From CBDFHV01 sp965247705 (GTDB lineage: Bacteria > Pseudomonadota > Alphaproteobacteria > Rhodospirillales > CAMCUA01), in contig CBDFHV010000052.1 in the NCBI GenBank assembly GCA_965247705.1, forward strand, positions 1 through 6,992: DNA of 6,992 bases, in the 5' to 3' direction. Position 1 is the first letter of the stretch, and each line of letters begins with the position of its first letter. Below the pieces are notes generated by a model, which ran no database searches, had not been told where the DNA came from, and saw only the letters and a program-made list of their open reading frames with translations. Of this stretch, positions 1 through 5,474 are shown one piece after another. The translations under genes were made by a program, and so were the position numbers.

Positions 1-102
1 TCGCGCTTCGACGACGATCAGCGACTCGACGCCATGCGCCGCCAGTGCGACGCGGACATCCTCCAACTTGTATGACTGAATGATCGCTATTACGTATTTC
101 AC
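1..102 (-). CDS. PII nitrogen-regulatory protein (GlnK/GlnB family), N-terminal 34 codons, runs off the left edge
   Basis: This short partial gene begins with a GTG at 102-100 and reads VKYVIAIIQSYKLEDVRVAL and on to VVEAR at the window edge. The pattern matches the first beta strand and helix of PII signal proteins, whose usual start is close to MKxxxAIIKPFKLDDVREAL. PII proteins are small trimeric sensors of ATP/ADP and 2-oxoglutarate; the GlnK type plugs the Amt ammonium channel. GGAG (complement of 110-113) lies 7 nt before the GTG and supports this start. The gene follows amt on the same strand after 44 bp, the usual Amt-PII pairing, here with amt first. The usual IIKP is IIQS here, so this may be a divergent PII. 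The T-loop and uridylylation tyrosine lie outside the window, so GlnK versus GlnB cannot be decided. The family call is fairly secure; whether the full gene is intact is unknown. Confidence 0.8.
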   Translation of the reverse strand, partial: MKYVIAIIQSYKLEDVRVALAAHGVESLIVVEAR

Positions 103-109
103 TTGATCA

Positions 110-113
110 CTCC
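110..113 (-). promoter_or_regulatory. Ribosome binding site of the PII gene
   Basis: On the minus strand GGAG lies 7 nt upstream of the GTG at 102. It decides the choice of GTG: no in-frame ATG gives a PII-like N-terminus, and the GTG 9 nt upstream in the same frame runs into a TGA after two codons. Confidence 0.6.
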
Positions 114-859
114 AATTTCCGTGTCGCACGAAAGCCAGACCGGGCATCACATCTCATAACCGCGCTCGCCGTGCAGGCGAACGTCCAGACCTTCCAATTC
201 CATCTGCTCATCCACGCGCAAGCCCATGACGAAGTCGAGGATCTTGAGAATTATAAAGGAAACGACCGCACAGTAGATCACGGTGGCAATGACGCCGTAG
301 GCCTGCGGGAGGAGCTGCGCGACGTTTCCTTCGATCAACCCCGGTGTTCCCCCCACGGATTCAACGGCGAACACGCCGGTCAACAAAGCGCCTACGATGC
401 CCCCGACACCATGCACGCCAAAAACATCGAGGGAGTCGTCGTAACCACCCCAGCGCTTGAGCGTGACCGCCCCCCAATAGCATGCAGCCCCGGCGCAGAT
501 GCCGATCACAAGAGCACCCACGGGTCCGACGAAACCCGATGCCGGCGTAATGGCGACCAAACCACCTACCGCGCCGGAAATGATGCCGAGGCCGCTCACC
601 TGGCGACGAATGAGCCACTCGACAAACGCCCAAGTCAACGCAGCAGCGGCAGCCGCGATTTGTGTCACGGCCATGGCCATGCCGGCACTACCGTTCGCAG
701 CCAGTGCCGAGCCGGCATTGAAGCCGAACCATCCTACCCATAGCAGCGCCGCACCGACAAAACTCAACACCAAGCTATGTGGCGCCAAGTATTCCTTGCC
801 ATAGCCGAGGCGCGGCCCAACGACGATGGCGGCGACAAGGCCGGCAACGCCGGCATTGA

Positions 860-861
860 TT
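860..861 (-). other. amtB: Frameshift site in amt: one extra base after the pore-histidine codon
   Basis: On the minus strand the sequence reads GTG GTT CAC A ATC AAT GCC, where family knowledge calls for VVH directly followed by INAG. Deleting one T of the pair at 860-861 joins the two Amt frames with no loss or gain of residues. The site is only a two-base run, so it is neither a slippage-prone homopolymer nor a recognisable programmed frameshift heptamer. Confidence 0.85.
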
Positions 862-1348
862 GTGAACCACGGTTCCGCCGGCGAAGTCGAGTATTCCGGC
901 GTTGCCGAGGAAGCCACCGCCCCATACCCAATGGCAGATTGGCGCATAAACCAAAACGATCCATAGCGTGGAGAAGACCAGCAAGGCCGAGAACTTCATT
1001 CGACCGACAAACGCGCCGCAGATGAGCGCTGGCGTGATAATGGCAAAGGTCATCTGGAACGTCATGAAGACGCTCTCTGGGATCGTCCCGGTCAGGCTAT
1101 CGGTCTCCATACCGAGTAAAAAGATCCGATCAAAGCCGCCAATGAACGCATTTCCCGCACTAAACGCCAAACTATAACCCACGAACATCCATACCAGGGT
1201 CGCGAGACAACATACGGCAAAACTTTGAATAACCATCGACAACGCATTCTTGCGCCTGACCATACCGCCGTAAAAGAGCATCAGGCCCGGAATCGTCATC
1301 ATCAGCACCAACGCCGTGGCAACGAGCATCCATGCGGTGTCGGCGCCG

Positions 1349-1353
1349 TTGAG
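1349..1353. repeat. Target site duplication TTGAG, left copy
   Basis: TTGAG lies immediately outside the left terminal repeat and recurs immediately outside the right one at 3097-3101. Keeping one copy restores the amt frame (CTC AAC, Leu-Asn), which shows the copies came from the insertion and not by chance. IS1380 elements typically give 4-bp duplications; the fifth base could be coincidence or belong to the element end. Confidence 0.85.
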
Positions 1354-1368
1354 CCCGCCTTATTCACC
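1354..1368 (+). repeat. Left terminal inverted repeat of the IS1380-family element
   Basis: CCCGCCTTATTCACC matches the right end read in reverse complement (CCCGGCTTATTCACC) at 14 of 15 positions. Similarity stops soon after, so the repeat is about 15-17 bp. Read in the amt direction, this end supplies the in-frame TAA that closes the channel frame. Confidence 0.88.
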
Positions 1369-1402
1369 CAAGGGGCCTGAAATGACTGGCGCGCGGCGGA
1401 TT

Positions 1403-1431
1403 TTGACGTAAAATCAATGTTCTAGAAGGAT
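1403..1431 (+). promoter_or_regulatory. Weak candidate promoter of the transposase
   Basis: TTGACG at 1403-1408 is a good -35 match. A spacing of 17 bp leads to AAGGAT at 1426-1431, which shares only three bases with TATAAT. It is the only hexamer of note in the 103-bp leader between the left IS end and the transposase ATG. No Shine-Dalgarno sequence is seen before that ATG. Confidence 0.25.
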
Positions 1432-1456
1432 TCACAACAAACCTCCGCCGTGCGCC

Positions 1457-2878
1457 ATGGGTGAAACGCTATCTCTGTTCGGTTCCTCGTTCAACAAGTC
1501 CCTTCGCATCGAATCCCGACCCGAGCGGCTGACCGGGGAACCGGGGGCCGTGCTCTTGCGCGAGATCATGGAGCGCACCCGGATCATCGAGTGGCTGACC
1601 GAGCGGTTGCACGATCCGCGCAAGGCCGATCGTGTCACCTATCCCCTGGCCGATCTGCTGCGCACGGTTCTGCTTCTCTTTGGCCAGGGTTGGCACGACC
1701 AAGACGACGCCGACGCGCTCCGCCATGATGCGGGCCTACGCCTGGCTGCAAGCGGTTCACGGGGTGTCACGCCGTTGTCCACCGAGGCGCACCTGGCCTC
1801 GCAACCCACGCTGTCGCGTCTGATCGCGCTTCTGAGCACGCCGGAGGCCCGCACTGTGCTCCATGAGGCGATCACCGAGCTCGCGGGGCGGCGGTTCCGG
1901 GGCCTGCGCGGCGGTCACCGGCAGCGATATCTGACCATCGACGTGGACAGCCTGCCGATCGAGGTCCACGGCCATCAACCCGGCTCGGCCTGGAACGGCC
2001 ATTACCATCAGCGCATGTACCACCCTTTGGTGGCCAGCATCGCCGAAACCGGCGACCTTCTGGACGCTCGTTTACGGGAGGGCAACGCCCACACCGCCGA
2101 GGGGGCGCTGGACTTCATCCTTGATCTCGTGGACCGAGCCGAAGAGACGCTGTGCCAAGTCGCTCTGGTGCGCATCGACGCTGGGTTCCCCAGCGATCCC
2201 CTGCTGTCGGGCCTGGAGCGTCGCGGGACGCCCTATGTTGCCCGATTGCGGACCAACAAGGTCCTGGACCGCATGGCTCAGCCCTGTCTTGGACGGCCGC
2301 CGGGACGGCCTCCGGCAGAGCCGCGGACGTGGTTCCACGAGATGACCTGCCGGGCGAAGTCGTGGTCGAAAGAGCGCCGAGTGGTCCTGGTGGTGTTGGA
2401 ACGGCCAGACCAATTTCTGGTTGATCACTTCTGGCTGATCACCAGCCTTGATGCCGGGGCCGTGCCGGCGGCCGATCTCCTGGATCACTACCGCCAGCGC
2501 GGCCGTGCCGAGGCCCACATGGGCGAACTCATGGACGTGATGGACCCGGCGCTGTCGTCCGCGTCGCGAAGGAAGCGTCATTACCGGGGGCGCTGCCTGC
2601 CGGAGCGCGAGAGCACGGTCGATGCCTTCGCTCACAACGAGGTCGTCCTGTTGCTCAACATCCTGGCCTATGAACTGGTTCATGCCGGGCGGTGCCTGAT
2701 GGAGACTGCGACCGGCGAGGGGTGGAGCCTTCGCCGGTTCCGCGAGCGCGTTCTGCGCGCCGCCGCCCGGGTCGTCGTTTCCGGCCGACGCATCACCATG
2801 GTCATCGGGGAAACATTCGCCCGCTTCTGGCAACGGCTCTGGCCGCGCTTGGAACGCTCGCGATACGCCGACCCGTAA
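1457..2878 (+). CDS. IS1380-family DDE transposase, 473 aa
   Basis: This enzyme cuts and joins the ends of the surrounding insertion sequence. An N-terminal region (about 1-150) with helical DNA-binding character precedes an RNase H-like catalytic core. The core shows YLTIDVDSLPIEVHG (about 158-172, first Asp), then WNGHYHQRMYHPLV (179-192) and GDLLDARLREGNAHTAEGAL (199-218), the block typical of IS1380 transposases. Next come VRIDAGF (238-244, second Asp at 241) and YRQRGRAE (345-352), the Y-(2)-R-(3)-E signature giving the catalytic Glu. The start ATG at 1457 is the only sensible one, since an in-frame TAA lies at 1409-1411 and no alternative start lies between; no Shine-Dalgarno is visible. 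The frame is uninterrupted and all three acidic residues are present, so it is probably active. It differs clearly in subgroup from the relic at 3480-3647. Confidence 0.93.
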   Translation: MGETLSLFGSSFNKSLRIESRPERLTGEPGAVLLREIMERTRIIEWLTERLHDPRKADRVTYPLADLLRTVLLLFGQGWHDQDDADALRHDAGLRLAASGSRGVTPLSTEAHLASQPTLSRLIALLSTPEARTVLHEAITELAGRRFRGLRGGHRQRYLTIDVDSLPIEVHGHQPGSAWNGHYHQRMYHPLVASIAETGDLLDARLREGNAHTAEGALDFILDLVDRAEETLCQVALVRIDAGFPSDPLLSGLERRGTPYVARLRTNKVLDRMAQPCLGRPPGRPPAEPRTWFHEMTCRAKSWSKERRVVLVVLERPDQFLVDHFWLITSLDAGAVPAADLLDHYRQRGRAEAHMGELMDVMDPALSSASRRKRHYRGRCLPERESTVDAFAHNEVVLLLNILAYELVHAGRCLMETATGEGWSLRRFRERVLRAAARVVVSGRRITMVIGETFARFWQRLWPRLERSRYADP

Positions 2879-2909
2879 CCCCGTCCAAGTCGGCCAGCTA
2901 GACTTCAAG

Positions 2910-2933
2910 CCACCGCCGGATCGCCGGTGGCGG
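2910..2933 (+). other. Strong stem-loop in the IS tail behind the transposase gene
   Basis: CCACCGCCGG and CCGGTGGCGG enclose an ATCG loop. They form a 10-pair stem with one A-C mismatch and one G-T wobble. It begins 32 bp after the transposase stop codon. No T-run follows, so it is not a typical intrinsic terminator. It may stabilise or end the transposase mRNA, or serve the element in another way. Confidence 0.5.
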
Positions 2934-3081
2934 TCCCGCTCGCCTCCACGGCGGCTTCTTCACGCCTTTCATGCCTCAAGTGGCTATCGCACAGCTGGGG
3001 AAGCACCCGTGACTCGCCAGCCGCGAATGACCCTGCAACGAGACTCGCATCACATGCAGAAAAGTCTACGGCAAGGGGGTT

Positions 3082-3096
3082 GGTGAATAAGCCGGG
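3082..3096 (-). repeat. Right terminal inverted repeat of the IS1380-family element
   Basis: GGTGAATAAGCCGGG is the inverted partner of 1354-1368 with a single mismatch. The outermost GGG abuts the right TTGAG copy. Amt translation entering from the right reads ten foreign residues through this end and stops at 3066. Confidence 0.88.
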
Positions 3097-3101
3097 TTGA
3101 G
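3097..3101. repeat. Target site duplication TTGAG, right copy
   Basis: This is identical to 1349-1353 and directly flanks the right IS end. Fusing 3102 onward with 1353 downward through a single TTGAG gives an uninterrupted Amt reading frame. Confidence 0.85.
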
Positions 3102-3176
3102 GGCAGGTGTGGTTTCATCGGCGGAGGCAGAAGATATTGACGCCAGGAGACCAATCATAGTTAAATAACTAATCAT
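3097..3176 (-). pseudogene. amtB: Ammonium channel Amt/AmtB, 5' portion: signal peptide and first mature residues
   Basis: From the ATG at 3176 the frame reads MISYLTMIGLLASISSASA, a short hydrophobic stretch ending in a good signal-peptidase site (ASA before Asp-20), then DETTPALN before the IS. Proteobacterial Amt proteins are often made with a cleavable N-terminal signal peptide followed by a short linker and GDTAWM. Here ALN joins GADTAWM across the IS once one target copy is removed, so this piece and 147-1353 are one gene. As it stands, the frame reads ten IS-encoded residues and stops at 3066. No clear Shine-Dalgarno precedes the ATG, and the frame is open upstream to at least 3308, so a longer N-terminus is possible. 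The chosen start fits the signal-peptide geometry best. Confidence 0.85.
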
Positions 3177-3479
3177 GTGGCGTTTTCGAAATAAATCTAC
3201 GATGGGATTACGCAGTAGTATCGAGCATGATACATGGAAAGATTGCAGTATAGATTCTGCCCAAGTTATGATCATTGCCTTGCCCCCCCCTGGACGCGCG
3301 CAATCCAAGGCTAACCCAAATGGTTGGAGTAATTCAATGAGGATTCCCCAGATGGTTTCTCCCGATCGCCGACAATAATAGTGCGATGGGAATCCGACTG
3401 CGAATTCGGCGCTGAGCTGTCACGAAAGGATGCGGACCGCACTTGATCGAGCCGATGTGGCGACGGGAAACCCGGTGCC
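3177..3479. other. Gene-free leader upstream of amt
   Basis: This stretch is clearly less GC-rich than the hyu genes on its right and should hold the amt promoter. I scanned the minus strand for a sigma-54 site (GG and GC at -24/-12 spacing), expected for a nitrogen-controlled amt, and found none. No convincing sigma-70 pair was found either. A run of eight C lies at 3283-3290, and an 8-bp inverted repeat (GGATTCCC at 3341-3348, GGGAATCC at 3388-3395) has a long loop of doubtful meaning. Part of it may be IS relic DNA, because the transposase relic abuts it. Confidence 0.4.
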
Positions 3480-3647
3480 GTGGCCATTGTAGGCCGTGCC
3501 CTCATTTTCGCCATGGGTTGGGCTGACGGAACATTCCAAGTCGAGGATGATCATCTTCGGCGGGCGACGGTCATGCACACGGTCGACCCAGGCACTGGAA
3601 AGCTTGGTCAACGCGACTATGTTTTCCTCGGTTACCAGATCCTCATC
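3480..3647 (-). pseudogene. Relic of a second, different IS1380-family transposase
   Basis: On the minus strand 56 codons read DEDLVTEENIVALTKLSSAW, then VDRVHDRRPPK, MIILDLECSVSPTHGENEG and TAYNGH. This matches the block around the first catalytic Asp in the IS1380 subgroup whose usual form is close to VLDMDSSVSPTHGEQEGSAYNGHF. The homology starts right after an in-frame TAA (3650-3648). It ends at NGH, where the expected CTCYHPLF sequence is replaced by unrelated residues up to a TGA at 3420. The rest of the transposase, including the second Asp and the Glu, is absent, so it cannot be functional. The intact element's transposase reads YLTIDVDSLPIEVHGHQ at this point, so the relic did not come from that element. 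The family call rests on recognised motif similarity without a database search. Confidence 0.72.
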
Positions 3648-3749
3648 TTACGAATACCAATCGGATGAGCCAAGTCATCACCCCATATCCGACTATAACA
3701 GACTGATTCTTAAGCCAGAATCCGGGCGCGCCGTTGTTAAATCACGGGG
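3648..3749. other. Short gap between hyuB and the transposase relic
   Basis: No gene, convincing hairpin terminator or terminal repeat is visible in these 102 bp. A plus-strand frame from 3496 to 3810 crosses the region but resembles nothing known and lies antisense to the relic and to the end of hyuB. Confidence 0.4.
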
Positions 3750-5474
3750 TCATCTCGGCAATGCGGATTCAATCACCTCGAATGTTTCCGCATCCAGCCG
3801 CAGACCGTAGACCCGTTCCGCGAAATCGATGGTGATCAGGCCGTCGCGGGCATCCGCCTGCACCCGCCAGGGCTCCCGGTCATGGGGATGTCCGTAGCCG
3901 CCGCCCGCCGGCCCGTGATGGGTCACGGTGTCCCCCTGGCCAATGACCTCCATGTCGCCGATGGCGTACTCCAACACCCGTTCCTCGGGGGTGTCCTCGT
4001 TGATCACCCAGCGACCCCCGTCCCCCGGCAGGCCGCCGAAAAAGCCCTGGGGCAGGGAATGGGCTTTTTGGGAGGTGTGGTGCAGTCGCGGCGTCTCGCC
4101 CAGGACCCGGTAGGCGGTCACCTGTCCCGTTCCGCCGCGCCAGCGTCCGGCGCCGGCCGCTGACTCACGATACTCCCGCCGCAGGAACAGGACCGGGGAC
4201 TCGATTTCGGTGGCCTCCAAGGCGGGGACGCGAAAATTGGTGACGTGACTGGACATCACGTCGAGGCCGTCCCGAAGCGCGGTGGCGCCCATGCCGCCCG
4301 GCACGCTTTCGCCGAACACCACCCGCTGGTCGGTCTTGGGGTCGGTGCAGATGACGTGGTTGTATCCGCAGCCGCAGGAATCGGCCATCACCTTCTCCGG
4401 CATGGCGTCGGCCAGGGCGCCCATGATCAGGTCGACGATGCTGTGGGCGCAGGCCATGCGCTGCATGACGGCGGCCGGCTTGCGGGCATTGACGATGGTG
4501 CCCTCGGGCGCGATCACGTGGATCGGCGCCCGGCAGCCCTCGGTATTGGGGATCGTCGGGTCGGTCAGGCATCGCACCACGTAGAACACCGCCGAATAGG
4601 TGGCCGAAAGGGGTGAATTGATCGGCCCCTGGATCTGGTCATCGGTGCCGGTGAAATCGAAGGTGATCTCGCTGCCTTTCTTGACGATGGTCAGCCGCAG
4701 CCAGAAGGGTCCGCCCATGGCGCCGTCGTCGAGCAACGGCTCCTCATGGCTGTAGGTGCCGTCGGGAATGGTCTCGATGGCGCGACGGGTGCGTCGTTCC
4801 GAATAGGCGATCAGTTCGTCGAAGCAGCCCGTCACCACGTCGACGCCGTATTTTCGAAACAGGGCCAGGAAGTCGTCGCCGGCCGTCCGCACGCTGGAGA
4901 TTTGCGAGATCAAGTCGTTTTCCAGGATGTCCGGAACCCGGGTGTTGGTCAGCATGACGCCCATCAGCTTCTCGTCGAGGCGTCCTTCTTCGACAATCTT
5001 GCACGGCGGCACGCGGAACCCCTCCTGGTAGATATCCACCCCCCAGCCCCGGGTGCCCATCCACATGCTGCCGATGTCCAGGTGATGGACCATCAGCCCC
5101 GTGTAGGCGACCAGCCGGCCGTCGACGAAGACGGGATAGAAGGCGAGGAAGTCGTTGGCGTGAGCGGCGGCCAGCGAACCGCCGCCGGCGTAGGGATCGT
5201 TGGTGATCACCACATCGCCCGGGCGCCATGTCTGGGTGGGGAAATAGTGGGAGAGGATGGTCCGCAGGCAGACGCCAAGGCTGTTGAGATGCAGGGGAAC
5301 ATTGGCCGATTCGCCGACCAGGCGTCCCTGGGCATCGAACAGGGAGGCCGAGCAGTCCTCCATCTCCTTGACGATCGGCGAATTGGCGGAACGGATCATG
5401 CGGGTGGTGATGCGCTCCGCCACCGCGGTCAGCGCGTTCTGCACGATCTCGAAGGTCACGGGATCGACGTTCAC
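3750..5474 (-). CDS. hyuB: Hydantoinase/5-oxoprolinase family subunit B (HyuB type), 574 aa
   Basis: This is the B subunit of the ATP-dependent hydantoinase/oxoprolinase family, which works with the HyuA-type subunit upstream to open a cyclic amide using ATP, presumably in the cytoplasm (no signal peptide or membrane segment). Visible family blocks are DPVTFEIVQNAL (4-15), DVVITNDPYAGGG (87-99), HHLDIGSMWMGTRGWGVDIY (130-149), EGFRVPP (151-157), FDFTGTDDQIQGPIN (272-286), ESVPGGMG (389-396), GRWRGGTGQ (443-451), GGLPGDGG (480-487) and GPAGGGYGHP (521-530). Length is close to typical HyuB (about 520-600 aa) and shorter than AcxB-type acetone carboxylase subunits. The start is GTG at 5474, overlapping the hyuA stop as GTGA, with AGGAG (5481-5485) 6 nt upstream. 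The HHLDIG segment lacks the GGxxPGS continuation common in the family, so substrate range may differ. The substrate (hydantoin, N-methylhydantoin, 5-oxoproline or other) cannot be determined. Confidence 0.92.
   Translation of the reverse strand: MNVDPVTFEIVQNALTAVAERITTRMIRSANSPIVKEMEDCSASLFDAQGRLVGESANVPLHLNSLGVCLRTILSHYFPTQTWRPGDVVITNDPYAGGGSLAAAHANDFLAFYPVFVDGRLVAYTGLMVHHLDIGSMWMGTRGWGVDIYQEGFRVPPCKIVEEGRLDEKLMGVMLTNTRVPDILENDLISQISSVRTAGDDFLALFRKYGVDVVTGCFDELIAYSERRTRRAIETIPDGTYSHEEPLLDDGAMGGPFWLRLTIVKKGSEITFDFTGTDDQIQGPINSPLSATYSAVFYVVRCLTDPTIPNTEGCRAPIHVIAPEGTIVNARKPAAVMQRMACAHSIVDLIMGALADAMPEKVMADSCGCGYNHVICTDPKTDQRVVFGESVPGGMGATALRDGLDVMSSHVTNFRVPALEATEIESPVLFLRREYRESAAGAGRWRGGTGQVTAYRVLGETPRLHHTSQKAHSLPQGFFGGLPGDGGRWVINEDTPEERVLEYAIGDMEVIGQGDTVTHHGPAGGGYGHPHDREPWRVQADARDGLITIDFAERVYGLRLDAETFEVIESALPR

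Larger units (their letters stand above)
147..1353 (-). pseudogene. amtB: Ammonium channel Amt/AmtB, 3' portion, cut off from its start by an IS and frameshifted
   Basis: This is the bulk of an Amt/Mep/Rh ammonium channel, an inner-membrane trimer with 11 helices per subunit. From 1348 leftwards it reads GADTAWMLVATALVLMMTIPG (TM1 start), FYGGMVRRKN, and WVWGGGFLGNAGILDFAGG with the conserved Asp, then TVVH, the first pore histidine. Directly after that His codon there is one surplus base (T in the TT at 860-861). The frame from 1329 then ends in unrelated residues at 775, while the neighbouring frame continues INAGVAG to the stop at 147. Later landmarks are intact: GFNAGS with the pore Ser, FGVHGVGG with the second pore His, and the tail GLRVDEQMELEGLDVRLHGE, which in the family contacts PII. 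Upstream, the frame meets a TAA inside the IS end (1362-1360). Re-initiation at the Met at 1329 could not rescue it because of the frameshift. With the 5' piece and both lesions repaired, the protein is 426 aa, normal for Amt. The extra base could be a sequencing error; the IS insertion is not. Confidence 0.9.
1354..3096 (+). mobile_element. Complete IS1380-family insertion sequence, 1743 bp
   Basis: The element runs from CCCGCCTTATTCACC at the left to the inverted copy GGTGAATAAGCCGGG at the right, flanked by TTGAG on both sides. It has one uninterrupted transposase gene on the plus strand, a leader of 103 bp, and an unusually long right tail of 218 bp with a strong hairpin. Length, single DDE transposase and a terminal CC agree with the IS1380 family. 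Ends, gene and target duplication are all intact, which suggests a recent insertion. The element sits in amt, opposite in orientation to it, after codon 26 of the channel precursor. Confidence 0.92.

Noticed and set aside
171..743. A 190-codon plus-strand frame over the 3' half of amt
   Set aside because: It is antisense to conserved Amt helices and shows no start signal or domain of its own.
775..947. Programmed ribosomal frameshift joining the two amt frames
   Set aside because: There is no slippery heptamer or long run at the junction, Amt genes are not known to use frameshifting, and the gene is independently interrupted by an IS.
2072..2908. A 278-codon minus-strand frame opposite the transposase
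   Set aside because: It is antisense to a transposase whose motifs are all present, and its translation is low-complexity and matches no family known to me.
3325..3733. Possible terminal repeats of the older IS (GGAGTAATTCAATGA near 3326; CCCGGATTCTGG on the minus strand near 3729)
   Set aside because: They vaguely resemble IS1380-type ends but do not match each other well enough, and no target duplication could be identified.
3496..3810. A 104-codon plus-strand frame between the relic and hyuB
   Set aside because: No ribosome binding site or recognisable domain. It is antisense to the transposase relic and to the hyuB end.
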